Assembly: GCA_021733795.1 (NCBI GenBank)
Contig: JAIPKB010000019.1
Span: 1-47,929, forward strand
DNA: 47,929 nt
Source: Akkermansiaceae bacterium
GTDB taxonomy: Bacteria > Verrucomicrobiota > Verrucomicrobiia > Verrucomicrobiales > Akkermansiaceae
Direction of reading: 5' to 3'
Both the position numbers and the translations under genes were made by a program. Under the pieces are notes generated by a model. That model was given only the letters and a program-made list of their open reading frames with translations. It ran no database searches and was not told where the DNA came from. Below, piece after piece: positions 10,101 to 18,125 of this stretch (position 1 is the first letter of the stretch; every line of letters begins with the position of its first letter).

Positions 10101-12244
10101 GCATCGATGTGTTCAATTATCGGCACGCCCCGCTCGAATACCGTGGCAAGCCAATCACCGCGACCAGCAGCTCGCCGGTGAAAAACCTCGAACACGGCCA
10201 GCGGGTCCACGTCAGTGTTGCCGAACGCCACAACAATTGGCACCAGAACCGCTGGTTCGTGCTCGAAGTGCCGTTGCCCGCCGGGACCCGCCTGATGGAG
10301 GACACCCTCAGCGTCAGCGACAGCCTCAAACCCGAAATCCATCCCGACTTCATCCGCGTGTATTTCATCAACCGTTGTCCTTCGCTGAACTACGTGCTCA
10401 GCGCCTATGTGCCCGGCACGTTCCGCGTGCTGCCGCCGGTCATCCGGGAGGTCGGAAATCCCGGCTTTATGGCCGTGGGTCCCACCACCGGCCTCACCGT
10501 GCTCGCTCCGGGCGAAAAGTCCGCCGACCTCTATCAGATGAACATCGGCGAACGTTTCAGCCTGGGCCAATGTTACTTCAACGACGGCGACCTGGCCACT
10601 TCGCTCGAATACCTCTCCGCCGTCTTCAAGGAAAACCCGAAACACAACGAAAGCGAACTGGCCCGCATGTTGCTGTGGATTCATACCACGGAAAAATTCT
10701 ACGACGCCCGCAAGATCGTCGAGATGTTCGAGATCCTGCGCGAACGCTATCCCTCGCTGGAAATCCCATTCGACCGGATCCTGGTGGTCGGCAAAGCCTA
10801 TCAGGACATCGGCGAGCACGAACGCGCATGGCTGGTCTATCGCGCCGTGATCGGAGCCAGCTTCACCAATGACGCCGGCATCAGTGCCGTGCTCGAGGAC
10901 GAGGGCCGTTTCCTCGGCTCCATCGACTATCAGGAATGCGTCTGGCGCGCCTACCCGGACACCGCCGAGGTCGTTTCCAGTTATTTCGCCCTCTCGCAGT
11001 TGATCTATCAGAAGGCCCCGATGGCTCACAAACTACCGAAGGAGGACGGAGCCCAGCCGGAAAAGATCGCCATGCTCACCCGCACTGCGGATCTGCTACA
11101 ATCGTTCCTCGCCCTCTATCCGACCGACCCGCTCGCCGATGACGCGGCGTTCTCGCTGTGCAACGGCATGCTGGACCTGAAAAACTATCCGCGGGTCGTC
11201 GCGCTCGGCCGCGAATTCACCAGCCAACACGCGAAAAGCGAACTCGCGCCATCGTTCCAATACATGACCGCGCTCGGACTGTTCTGGCAGAACCTCAATA
11301 CCGAAGCCCTCACCGCCGCCAAGGTGGTGGCCGATGGCGAAAGCAAAGACCGCGACTTCGCCCGCTACATCCTCGGCCAGATCTATCACGCCGAAAGCAA
11401 GCCGGCCGAGGCGATCGACTGGTATGGCAAGGTCAGGACCGTCTATCCGGATGCCGCCGAGGCAATCGCGTATTTCGAGAAGAAATCCATCAGCCTGGAC
11501 GAAGTCACCGTGGTCAAACCCGGGGAGCCGGTTTCCCTCAACCTGAAATACCGCAACGTCAAGGAGGCCTTCATCCAGGTCTATCGGGTGGACCTGATGA
11601 AACTCTATCTCCAGCAGAAAAACCTCAGCGCCATCACCAGTGTGCAGCTCGCCGGGATCAAGCCGGAATCCGAGCAGGCCATCGTCCTTGGCGACGGCAG
11701 GGACTATGTGGAGAAGGAGCGCGCCATCCCGCTCGCGCTCAAGGACGAGGCGGCCTATCTGGTCATCTGCCGCGGCGACGACCTCTTCACCAGCGGCATG
11801 GTGCTGATCACCCCGCTCAAGATCGAGGTACAGGAGGATCCCGCCAGCGGCCGGGTCCGCGCCAATGTCCTGGATACCGCCAAGGGCGGCTACCGGCCCG
11901 AGGTCCACGTCAAGGCGATCGGCAGCGCCGACAGCGACTTCCGCTCCGGCGAGACCGACCTCCGTGGCCTGTTCATCGCCGACAACCTCCGCGGCAAGGC
12001 GACCGTCATCGCCCGCGAGGGTGACTCCCGCTACGCCTTTTTCCGCGGCGACACCTGGCTGGGGGCACCCGCCAACGCCCCCGCCCCGTCGGCCAAACCC
12101 GCCGCCGAACCCGGCCAGCAGATCGACTACCAAGACAACCTATTCCAACAAAACGGCGCCATCCAGCAATTCAACAACGACAATTTCAACCAGCAACGCC
12201 GCCAGGCCCCCAACAAGGGTATCAAGGTGGAGAAAGCTTTTTGA
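4184..12244 (+). CDS. Giant exported TPR/alpha-2-macroglobulin family protein lacking the thioester
   Basis: 2686 residues. Signal peptide at about 1-25 (cleavage near GHVTA). TPR-like helical repeats fill about 30-620, then a macroglobulin (MG1-like) segment, an MG2 domain near 824 (TDHPAYLPGETVSMRG), further MG domains, the A2M domain near 1430 (RWLPSVVTDPQGKAV, then KLPETTTAWRLTARG) and an alpha-toroid-like region. Where the family has the thioester CGEQ, this protein has WGEH (Trp1652 to His1655), so covalent trapping of targets is not possible. A second TPR block (about 2120-2420), a second MG1-like segment and a Gln/Asn-rich tail follow. The family traps proteases or scaffolds the periplasm; here a structural or protein-binding role is more likely. 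No pbpC-type partner is adjacent. A palindromic repeat begins three bases after the stop. Confidence 0.88.
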   Translation: MKRTASLRLLTPLAALLIAAGHVTAEPTLLARTQAEMRANHFAQAVQLADQAISAKDPDSDHLLLLKATALFQSKKFPEAAAAADSLVKDFPKSDWLHKAVFLKAQALIEQKKFAEAAAIYESEAARLLAPERKQALVGEILRFAEKLEAKPDPNVPDAPQPDFNKAYSLYTKALAMELTREFRDDILFRKARAIQQAGNPGQAIKDLQAYLTEYDPAWTGPAGSGNARLPLQNPPPAGHHIAFARFHLAEAFHQSNHPHAARMELEDLLKIVAAPNLSLTALNAELLTPDGKHLAAEIRWLQVQTYFKPQPQMAQRANGMSQLSNIGQNTIAFIGNTGGLPTNDVQLFALANGDLDQALKTCRDFLTHHPVGSRAVRVAWMIAEALQTAGRADDAIAAYRDFIAAKGFQLPDGDAATAIEEELRAAPATHLANLQMRALYRIGRIQGQQRKYQEAIATWQTYIKDHPNGSEWSDCQNSIIETEFQMGLDALTNNQEDAAMQRFETFLRAHPLDERAPRILYIFGAIHQARALAAKDAKAPQDTISAHYRKAIDEWAKLVSKYPESAEARAAMLKSGMLLEEKLGEYDKALKLYQKLAAEHGEPKAAAAVARLTEKSLTLSAERVFRTNENPFIKLNTRNIEQCEVRVYRIDLQAYFRKMHGISGVEALDVSLIQPDKTWTYKPQDYRKYQPLEQNVEIPFPGNQAGACVVTIGDDDWESTVLVLRSDLELIVKSSRREVLAFVQNMLTGQPAADVELLVSDGKGVAATGKTGKDGVFKTTLDALKDLTDVRVFALKSGHATSYNLPLAGLQLSSGLTAKGFLYTDHPAYLPGETVSMRGVLRDVKDGSYAIPADGAFKISFTDPQGRLLSEQAVKLSPFGTFDATLELPAAAALGDYTMTAWQDRKDKTPLRFQGTFTVREFKLEKIKLTLETPRRVLFRGEKLEATFQAAYYWGEPLANRELRCILPDRRIERLTTDAEGKAKLSFDTTGMTPGSQLTLTASLDGENVTLTESFTLARLGFSIAAEPSQPVVIAGEPFDLSLETTAADGQPTGETLKLAVLRMEQAKTHRILGLLPWPQPGAPPSAEVSEADLDAKTDPATGKTTIPLTLAKGGIYHLRVTGTDRFGQPISTTTSVEVSDLTDSNKLRLFADSSMLKVGQDAKVRLHSRLTKGLALLTYEGETILRYQIVNLHQDFNDLAFEVGHDLFPNFRLAVAAIDGRDLRATAKEFTVERELKVVIKPLKEAFLPGEDGKVELTVTDQTGQPVAAELSLALVNEALYAVCPDTTTPILEFSQKDAPRHAEFHLGGTCGFAYPGTTRPVAKALTDEKSRLQRAGAEKQLLELAAQNMSRRLAEAQPAAAFANGALDAGGLVGQDEMKMNADAPRESNGRIESSPKARNGESNFSGMALDAASSGIASRREVRGEGRWLPSVVTDPQGKAVASIKLPETTTAWRLTARGCTVETLVGQATAATLTRKDFFVELKLPAFLREGDEIRATARAHNLTDFAGPVPLTLRIRDAKDLTKVIATREAKTEIKAKGGAEVAFDSFTIPAALELVFELSGNAGEHQDKLEQTIPVHPWGLPYAAHAGGIANTDTAAVMRLPDGRAYDSLWMTVAVGPDVRTAVLDMALRSFGPSRDMARLMPPVWGEHPANDLLATAAALAYANSGNLTGTYQFQLADRGRALIAALVSSQAKDGSWNSDITGGFTTARAFWALTAARQAGLTVHQPTLDQAAACLTKQLAGFDANDNDSKAIVLHALSCDKRADFAACNRLYRDRNTLGNATLAYLTRAFHQIDRREIAAELAGILEGKIKDQPELLESGYKMAWLNDAPETTALVLLALAESRPESQRAETTANALLQARGCFGFPTGRARGPAVAALAAWLGAGKQQATDMEITVHVNGREVGLIKATGGSAQTLLEIPGDALKADKTVVEFKMKGRGRYTYAATLFGFSKDTKATGDQVNPGIDVFNYRHAPLEYRGKPITATSSSPVKNLEHGQRVHVSVAERHNNWHQNRWFVLEVPLPAGTRLMEDTLSVSDSLKPEIHPDFIRVYFINRCPSLNYVLSAYVPGTFRVLPPVIREVGNPGFMAVGPTTGLTVLAPGEKSADLYQMNIGERFSLGQCYFNDGDLATSLEYLSAVFKENPKHNESELARMLLWIHTTEKFYDARKIVEMFEILRERYPSLEIPFDRILVVGKAYQDIGEHERAWLVYRAVIGASFTNDAGISAVLEDEGRFLGSIDYQECVWRAYPDTAEVVSSYFALSQLIYQKAPMAHKLPKEDGAQPEKIAMLTRTADLLQSFLALYPTDPLADDAAFSLCNGMLDLKNYPRVVALGREFTSQHAKSELAPSFQYMTALGLFWQNLNTEALTAAKVVADGESKDRDFARYILGQIYHAESKPAEAIDWYGKVRTVYPDAAEAIAYFEKKSISLDEVTVVKPGEPVSLNLKYRNVKEAFIQVYRVDLMKLYLQQKNLSAITSVQLAGIKPESEQAIVLGDGRDYVEKERAIPLALKDEAAYLVICRGDDLFTSGMVLITPLKIEVQEDPASGRVRANVLDTAKGGYRPEVHVKAIGSADSDFRSGETDLRGLFIADNLRGKATVIAREGDSRYAFFRGDTWLGAPANAPAPSAKPAAEPGQQIDYQDNLFQQNGAIQQFNNDNFNQQRRQAPNKGIKVEKAF

Positions 12245-12247
12245 GCT

Positions 12248-12289
12248 GGCCGTGGCGGCGGTTTCCAACCGCCATGCCCATCCCACAAC
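12248..12289 (+). repeat. Palindromic gene-end repeat, copy 1
   Basis: Contains GGCGGTT-TCC-AACCGCC (12257-12273) inside a longer unit of about 35 bases that recurs at 13883-13921 with few mismatches. It begins three bases after the stop of the A2M gene. Probably a REP-like element that may also act as a rho-independent-type stem; there is no T-run. Confidence 0.7.
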
Positions 12290-12445
12290 CCGGAGTCGCC
12301 GTGGATGCGAAGAAATAGGCCGCTAGCTGCCGTGCATGGTGGAGTATTGGAGTGGCGTGCTTCATCCGGGCGATTTCGCTGTCGGGGCGATTTTGCTTGA
12401 GCTTCGCGGCTTCACGTTGTATCCGAATTGCGAATCAAACCGACC

Positions 12446-13882
12446 ATGAACACCGATCCCACATCCCCGCAAGCGGCAAACGATACCCTCTACCAGCAGC
12501 GGCTCGACCGCTATCTCACCGCGATGCGCCGGGGCCAACCGGACACCATCCCGATCCGGCCCTTTGTCGCGGAGTTCACCGCCAAGGTTGCCGGAATGAC
12601 CAGCCAGCAGGTCACCCAGGACTACGAAATGGCTTTCGAAGCCGCCCGCTGCTGCGCACGGGAATTTGACTGGGACGCGATCGTTCCCAACATGGTCTAT
12701 GTGTGGGGGGCGATCCCCCAGTTGCTCGGCAACCGCTACTATGCCGTCCCCGGGGTCGGCCTCGATCCGAACGGCGGCTTCCAATACCTCGAACCGCCCG
12801 AGCCCGGAGAATGGATGCCGGCCGCCGATTACGATGCCTTGATCGACGACCCCACCGGCTACCTGCTCGAGCACTGGCTGCCAACCACCAACCGCTATCT
12901 TTCCGCCCCCGGCGAACCAAACACCATCGACAACAATCTGGCCTGGCTGCGCGGCGGAATGGCGGTGATGAATTACTTCGGGGCCTTCGGTGGGGCGATC
13001 ACCCGGCTGCGCCACGAATGCGCAATGCCCTCGGCGATCTGCGGCATCCTGAAAAGCCCGTTGGACATCATCGCCGACAAGTTCCGCGGCTACATCGGCC
13101 TGACGATGGATCTCTTCGAGCGGCCGGACAAGGTGCATGCGGCAGTCGAGGCGATGATGCCCCACATGTATGAAATCGCGCGGGCCAGCGCCGACCCGCA
13201 ACGGCTGTTGCCGGTGACCATCTGGCTGCATCGGGGCTGCGTGCCCTTCATCAACCCGGAACAATTCAAACGCTTCCACTGGCCGATGCTCAAGCCGATT
13301 ATCGAGGCCCTGTGGGCCGACGGCATCCAAACCCTGCTCTACGCCGAAGGGGTGTGGTGCCACCATTGGGATGCGTTTCTCGAACTGCCCGAGGGGTCCG
13401 TCATCGTCCACTGCGACCGCGACGACGTGTTCGCCGCCAAACGCAAGCTCGGCCACAAGTTCGCCATCAGCGGCGGGGTCCCCAACACCCTGTTGAGCTT
13501 CGGCACTCCCGATCAGGTGCGCGCCTTCTGCCGCCGGATCATCGACGAGGTGGCAGTCGACGGCGGCTATATTCTGGATGCCGGTGCGATCATGCAGAAC
13601 GACACCTCGATCGAGAACATGCAGGTCATGACCAACTACATCCGCGAGCATGGCGGCTATTCGCGTTCGTCACCAGCCCCCAAACCGGCCATCTTCCAAG
13701 CCCCACCCGACCCCAGGCTGCTGGCGTCCCACCGGCGACCGCCCGGCAGCGTGGTGCCGTGGCCCGACGAAAGGGCCCGACTGCCGGAAATCACCGGTGA
13801 CGAGGAAATCGTCCGCCGCACGCTCGGCGGCATCGACGCCTGGGCCTACGCCTTCCTCTGGCATTGCGTGGTCTCATTCTAA
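12446..13882 (+). CDS. Uroporphyrinogen decarboxylase superfamily protein (not HemE-like in context)
   Basis: 478 residues from the ATG at 12446; an in-frame TTG 18 bases upstream is less likely. The body looks like the URO-D TIM barrel: helical N-terminus (LYQQRLDRYLTAMRRGQPD), then ITRLRHECAMP, and a C-terminal half with TLLYAEGVWCHHWDAFLELP, VIVHCDRDD and FAISGGVPNTLLSFGTPD, where the family places its active site. The protein is longer than HemE (about 350 aa) and resembles divergent MtaA/CmuA-like members that transfer methyl groups. The histidines and cysteines in WCHHWD and VHCD could bind metal, but this is inferred. Its 3' end faces a ribose-type ABC transporter; a sugar-linked role is suggested by context only. 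Confidence 0.75.
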   Translation: MNTDPTSPQAANDTLYQQRLDRYLTAMRRGQPDTIPIRPFVAEFTAKVAGMTSQQVTQDYEMAFEAARCCAREFDWDAIVPNMVYVWGAIPQLLGNRYYAVPGVGLDPNGGFQYLEPPEPGEWMPAADYDALIDDPTGYLLEHWLPTTNRYLSAPGEPNTIDNNLAWLRGGMAVMNYFGAFGGAITRLRHECAMPSAICGILKSPLDIIADKFRGYIGLTMDLFERPDKVHAAVEAMMPHMYEIARASADPQRLLPVTIWLHRGCVPFINPEQFKRFHWPMLKPIIEALWADGIQTLLYAEGVWCHHWDAFLELPEGSVIVHCDRDDVFAAKRKLGHKFAISGGVPNTLLSFGTPDQVRAFCRRIIDEVAVDGGYILDAGAIMQNDTSIENMQVMTNYIREHGGYSRSSPAPKPAIFQAPPDPRLLASHRRPPGSVVPWPDERARLPEITGDEEIVRRTLGGIDAWAYAFLWHCVVSF

Positions 13883-13921
13883 GCCGTGGCGGCGGTTGTC
13901 AACCGCCATGCCCACCCAACA
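13883..13921 (+). repeat. Palindromic gene-end repeat, copy 2
   Basis: GGCGGTT-GTC-AACCGCC (13891-13907) in the same extended unit as the copy at 12248, same orientation, and it begins immediately after the TAA of the URO-D gene. The remaining bases to 14140 hold no supported gene. Confidence 0.7.
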
Positions 13922-14140
13922 GCGCCACCATCGCTTGGTGCTCGAATCCCGGGGGAGTCATGCCGCCGGTGGTTCCGGCCTATGTGCGACAGCGGCACCT
14001 TCCAGAAATACATTCAGGCGGCTCTTGAGCTTCCCCAGCAGGCCTTGCTCACGGCCTGGGATTGCCTGGCTGATTATCGGGAAGACCTCGCCCCCGTCAT
14101 CGGGCTGACGGATGCCAGGAAGGAATCGACCGGGTGCTTG

Positions 14141-15076
14141 CTATCGCACCTCTCCGGCGTTGTCCTTGGTCACCAGTTTGAAGGGGATGAACGTCTCTTT
14201 TTCGTAAGGTTCTTTGCGGGCGATCTTCACGGCAAGCTCCACCGCCGTGCCGCCCTGGCCGCGGGCGTCCTGGAACACAGTCGCGTCGAGCCGCCCGTCC
14301 TTCACCGCTTGCAACGCGTCGGCGATCGCATCGACGCTGGTCACGACCACCTGGTCCTTCAGCTTGGCCCGCTCCAGCGCCAGCAGGGCACCCATGCCCA
14401 TCTCGTCGTTCTGCGCGAACACGGCCTTGATGCCGGCACCGTGGGATTGAATCCAATTCTCCATCAGGCTCATCGCCTTGGCCCGGTCCCACTCGGCCGT
14501 CTGGCAGGCGAGCAGGGTCAGGCCGGGATGTTTGGCGAGGACTTCACGCGCCCCCTCGTCGCGTTTCAACTGGGCGGCCTGCCCCATGAACCCCTGCATC
14601 ATCACCACGCCGCCCCGCCCGTCCAAGCGCTGGGCGATGTATTCCATGGCAATCCGCGCCGATTCCTCGTCGCGTGAGCCGACAAACGCCGTCGGCACCG
14701 CCTTGGTTTCGGAATTCAGGTTGATGATCGGAATCCCGGCGGCCAGCGCCTTGTCCACGGCGGGCGAACTCGCGTCCACCTCGCACGGATTCAGAATGAT
14801 CACATCCACCCGCTGGGCGATGAATCCCTCCACCTGCTGGATCTGGCGCTCGGCGCTGCGCTGGGCGTCGTTGACAATCAGCTTGACGCCCAGCTCCCCC
14901 GCTTTCGCCTCCATCGCCTCGTTGAGCATCACGATGAATTCGCTCGACAGGTTCAACAGCGAGACCCCGACGACCACCTGTTTGCCGCCGTCAGCGGCCT
15001 GCCCCCGCCGCCCGCAGCCGCCCAAGGCGGCGATGGCCAGCATTCCAACAATCAGTTTGAATGAGATTTTTTTCAT
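14141..15076 (-). CDS. rbsB: Sugar ABC transporter substrate-binding lipoprotein (RbsB-like)
   Basis: 311 residues of the periplasmic-binding-protein type 1 fold (ribose/galactose class). Lipoprotein signal: MKKISFKLIVGMLAIAALGG followed by Cys21 in a GGC lipobox, so it is membrane-anchored. Family landmarks are VGVSLLNLSSEFIVML near the N-terminus, VDVIILNPCEVDASSPAVDK in the first lobe, and KAVFAQNDEMGMGAL plus VTSVDAIADALQAV in the second. The start overlaps the permease stop (ATGA), so it is last in the rbsA-rbsC-rbsB order. The true ligand cannot be named: ribose is the family default, but related proteins bind many monosaccharides. The symbol reflects family membership, not proven substrate. 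Confidence 0.85.
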   Translation of the reverse strand: MKKISFKLIVGMLAIAALGGCGRRGQAADGGKQVVVGVSLLNLSSEFIVMLNEAMEAKAGELGVKLIVNDAQRSAERQIQQVEGFIAQRVDVIILNPCEVDASSPAVDKALAAGIPIINLNSETKAVPTAFVGSRDEESARIAMEYIAQRLDGRGGVVMMQGFMGQAAQLKRDEGAREVLAKHPGLTLLACQTAEWDRAKAMSLMENWIQSHGAGIKAVFAQNDEMGMGALLALERAKLKDQVVVTSVDAIADALQAVKDGRLDATVFQDARGQGGTAVELAVKIARKEPYEKETFIPFKLVTKDNAGEVR

Positions 15077-16032
15077 GATTTTCCGCGGTTACGGTCGAGC
15101 CACACGGCGCCGACAATGATGACGCCCTTGACGATCGCCTGATAGTAGGAGGAAACGTTCATCAGGTCGAGCCCGTTGTTGATCACCCCCACCAGGAGGG
15201 CTCCCAGAATCGTCCCGCCCACCGTGCCCACGCCGCCGGACAAACTGGTCCCGCCGATGACCACCGCCGCGATGGCGTCGAGTTCGTAGCCGACGCCCGC
15301 GTTCGGTTGGCCGGTGGTGATGCGCGCCGCCAACACCACGCCGGCCACTCCCGCCAGCGCGCCGCAGGCGGTGTAGGCGAACATTTGGATCGCACCGACG
15401 TTGATTCCCGACGCCCGCGCCGCCTCGGCGTTGCCACCGACCGCGTAGAGATACCGACCGAGCCGGAGTTTGCTCAACACCACAAAAGTGACCAGCGCGA
15501 TCCCCACCAACACCATCGCCGGAATCGGCACCATGCCCACATCGCCACCCAAGCGCGTGAATTCCGGGCTCAAATTCGACACCGGTCGGCCTTTGGAAAC
15601 CACCAACGCCAGGCCGCGCGCCGCCGTCATCATCCCAAGGGTCGCAATGAACGACGGCACCCTGCCGCAGGTCACCATCAGTCCGTTGGTCGCCCCACAG
15701 AGCGCGCCGGCCGCCACGCCCAACGCGATCGGCACCGCCACCGGATACTGGCCGGGATGCGCCATGCCGGCCGCCACCACCCCGGCCAGCGCCACCACCG
15801 AGCCGAGCGAGAGGTCCACGCCGCCAGTCAGCAGCACCAGAGTCACCCCGACGGCGAGGATCCCGTTGATGGAAATCTGCCGGGCCACATTGAGCAGATT
15901 CGGCACCGTTAGAAAACCCGGATGGGCGAACGACAACGCCACGCCGATGGCCACCAGCGCGATAGCCAGCCCCCACGATTTCATCAGGGTGGCAACAATT
16001 CCGGATTCCTTGGTCATGGCTGGCTGGTTCAT
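15073..16032 (-). CDS. rbsC: Sugar ABC transporter permease (RbsC-like)
   Basis: 319 residues and strongly hydrophobic, with about eight to ten membrane segments. The signatures ILAVGVTLVLLTGGVDLSLG and PSFIATLGMMTAARGLAL are typical of the RbsC/XylH/MglC (BPD_transp_2) permeases, as is the later GYELDAIAAVVIGGTSLSGG loop. It would form the homodimeric inner-membrane channel served by the adjacent ATPase and binding protein. Its ATG overlaps the ATPase stop and its own stop overlaps the binding-protein start, both as ATGA, so all three are translationally coupled. The gene is complete and of usual family length. Confidence 0.9.
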   Translation of the reverse strand: MNQPAMTKESGIVATLMKSWGLAIALVAIGVALSFAHPGFLTVPNLLNVARQISINGILAVGVTLVLLTGGVDLSLGSVVALAGVVAAGMAHPGQYPVAVPIALGVAAGALCGATNGLMVTCGRVPSFIATLGMMTAARGLALVVSKGRPVSNLSPEFTRLGGDVGMVPIPAMVLVGIALVTFVVLSKLRLGRYLYAVGGNAEAARASGINVGAIQMFAYTACGALAGVAGVVLAARITTGQPNAGVGYELDAIAAVVIGGTSLSGGVGTVGGTILGALLVGVINNGLDLMNVSSYYQAIVKGVIIVGAVWLDRNRGKS

Positions 16033-17507
16033 AAGGGCATTGCAAAACTCATAATCTCCTCCTGCGAGGTGTGGAGCGGATCCAACTCGGCGGTGACCTC
16101 GCCCTCCCGCATGACCAGCAGGCGGTCGCTCAACGACAGCAGTTCCGGCAACTCGGAGGAAATTACCAGGATGGCCTTGCCGGTGCGGGCGAGCCGGCTG
16201 ATGAGCGAGTGAATCTCCGCCTTGGCTCCCACGTCGATGCCGCGGGTGGGTTCGTCGAGAATCAGGATTTCCGGCTCGGTCAGCAGCGCCTTGGCGATCA
16301 CCACCTTCTGCTGGTTGCCGCCACTCAGGTTCACCACCGGCTGATCACGACCCGCCGCCTTGATCGAGAACTTGCGGATCTGATCGTCGGCCACGGCGGC
16401 TTCGGCCCGGCGGTCGATCCACCGCGTCCGCATGCTGGCCAGGCTGAGGTTTTGTTGGACGGACATCCGTGGCACCAAGCCGAATCGTTTGCGATCCTCG
16501 GTGACCAACGCGATTCCCGCCTTGAGCGCGTCCGCCGGGCTCGCGATGCGCACCGTTTTCCCCGCAACCCGGATCTCGCCGACGGTCGCCGGTGCCAGCC
16601 CGTAAAGCGCGTTGGCCACTTCTGTCCGTCCCGCCCCCATCAACCCCCCCACGCCCAGAATCTCCCCGCGCCGCAAGGTGAAACTGACATCGTGGAAACG
16701 GCCCGGCAGGGTCAGGCCGCGGACTTCAAGGACCGGGGCACCAGGATTGCCCGGCACGGCCGCTCGCTGGGCCGGATCCCGGCCGACCATCAAGCGGATG
16801 AGTTCCCGCTCGGCCAGTTCCGCAGCCGGCCGGGTTGCGACATGGTGGCCGTCGCGCATCACGGTGATGGTGTCGGCGATACGGAAAATCTCGTCCATTT
16901 TGTGAGATATGTAGATCACCGCCACGCCGCGCTGCTTGAGTTCGCGGATCACGTCGAACAGCGCCGCCACCTCGCGCTCGGACAGCGCGGTGGTCGGCTC
17001 GTCCATGATGATCACCGAGGCCTCATGAGCGAGCGCCTTGACAATCTCCACCGTTTGCATTTCGGCAACGCCGAGTTCCCTCATCCGGCGGGTCGGTTCA
17101 ATCGGCACGCCGAGCCGGGACAGCAGGGTGGTCGCCTCGCGGTTCATGGCCCCATGGTCGAGCCAGCCGGGAAACCAGCGGGTCGCCTCCCGACCCATGC
17201 CGATGTTCGCGGCGACGGAGAGATCACGGAACGGCAGGAGTTCCTGATGGATCATGGCGATTCCAAGCCGCAGCGCGTCATGCGGGCTGCGGTGGTGGAT
17301 CCGTCGGCCTTTGAACCGGATCTCGCCGGCATCCGGTTGATGGAGGCCGCCGAGAATTTTCATCAGTGTGGACTTGCCGGCGCCGTTCTCGCCCATCAAC
17401 GCGTGGACGCGTCCGGCTTCGACGTCGAGCCGAACCTCCTCCAGCGCCTTCACGCCGGCGAAGGACTTCGAAACATTCCGAAGCTGAAGGAGCGGGTTCG
17501 GCAGCAT
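16029..17507 (-). CDS. rbsA: Sugar ABC transporter ATPase, two nucleotide-binding domains (RbsA-like)
   Basis: 492 residues, the double-ATPase form of carbohydrate uptake transporter class 2. The N-terminal domain has Walker A GENGAGKST (39-47) and Walker B IIMDEPTTAL; its signature loop is degenerate (GVAEMQTVEIVKAL). The C-terminal domain has the usual degraded Walker A (GGLMGAGRTEV) but an intact LSGGNQQKV signature and Walker B ILILDEPTRGIDVG. It couples ATP hydrolysis to transport through the RbsC-like permease encoded next. First gene of the importer operon; no regulator is adjacent, and the 618-base upstream region is shared with the divergent LamG gene. Confidence 0.92.
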   Translation of the reverse strand: MLPNPLLQLRNVSKSFAGVKALEEVRLDVEAGRVHALMGENGAGKSTLMKILGGLHQPDAGEIRFKGRRIHHRSPHDALRLGIAMIHQELLPFRDLSVAANIGMGREATRWFPGWLDHGAMNREATTLLSRLGVPIEPTRRMRELGVAEMQTVEIVKALAHEASVIIMDEPTTALSEREVAALFDVIRELKQRGVAVIYISHKMDEIFRIADTITVMRDGHHVATRPAAELAERELIRLMVGRDPAQRAAVPGNPGAPVLEVRGLTLPGRFHDVSFTLRRGEILGVGGLMGAGRTEVANALYGLAPATVGEIRVAGKTVRIASPADALKAGIALVTEDRKRFGLVPRMSVQQNLSLASMRTRWIDRRAEAAVADDQIRKFSIKAAGRDQPVVNLSGGNQQKVVIAKALLTEPEILILDEPTRGIDVGAKAEIHSLISRLARTGKAILVISSELPELLSLSDRLLVMREGEVTAELDPLHTSQEEIMSFAMPL

Positions 17508-18125
17508 CGGATCAGGCGTGGCAGCGGGTGTTCATCATGAATGGATGCGCGCACCCTACTTGAACCGGCGGCCGATTGCCATGGAAATAACCGCACATTT
17601 CCGAGAATCTGAGCGCCTCCTTGCAACGCCCGCAATGAATCCAGCAGGCCGGCTTCACCGCACGCCTTCCCGCTTGAAACCCACCGGTTGGCGCATCATG
17701 CACCCCCATGCCGCGCCTGGCCCTGATCCAATCCCGGACTTCTGGAGCAGCCCGACGGCCGCGATGTCGCATTCGCACTCATGCGGTTTGCCGTGCTTGC
17801 CCCGCTTGGGGGCCGGGGGATTGAGGGGATAGCCCCGGCACTGGGCGACCCGTATCCTCGCACTTGAGGATTTATATGGCTGGTAAGCGAATAATAGCAG
17901 AAGTGTCTTTTTTTCTTGGCAAATCCGACCAAAAGGCTATTTTCTCCGATTGGAGAGCTTTTTCATGAATCCGTCAAATATCGTCATCTTTCGGCACCGT
18001 CCCGGTCGGCTCCTTTGTTGCGTTTTCCCAACCGTTCCGGACCCATTTTCCCGCTCTGCGAGCCCCGCTTCAGCTTCCAGATGCGCCAACCTCAGAAGCA
18101 ATTTCCTAACATAATCCAAATCACC
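17508..18125. other. Divergent intergenic region between rbsA and the LamG gene
   Basis: 618 bases without a supported gene. The right part (17870-17960) is AT-rich, with T- and A-runs that could hold the promoter for the gene at 18126. On the minus strand 17512-17778 an open frame contains a cysteine-rich stretch (CWIHCGRCKEAL), but it lacks good start signals and I do not call it. Confidence 0.45.

Noticed and set aside
12446..13882. Annotation as hemE (uroporphyrinogen decarboxylase)
   Set aside because: Too long and too divergent, and no heme genes nearby; kept as URO-D superfamily only.
13930..13960. tRNA-like TCGAATCCC string
   Set aside because: No cloverleaf arms could be built around it.
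17512..17778. Cysteine-rich minus-strand frame (CWIHCGRCKEAL) upstream of rbsA
   Set aside because: Looked like a zinc-ribbon piece, but no ribosome-binding site, no flanking support, and the motif spacing fits no known ribbon well.
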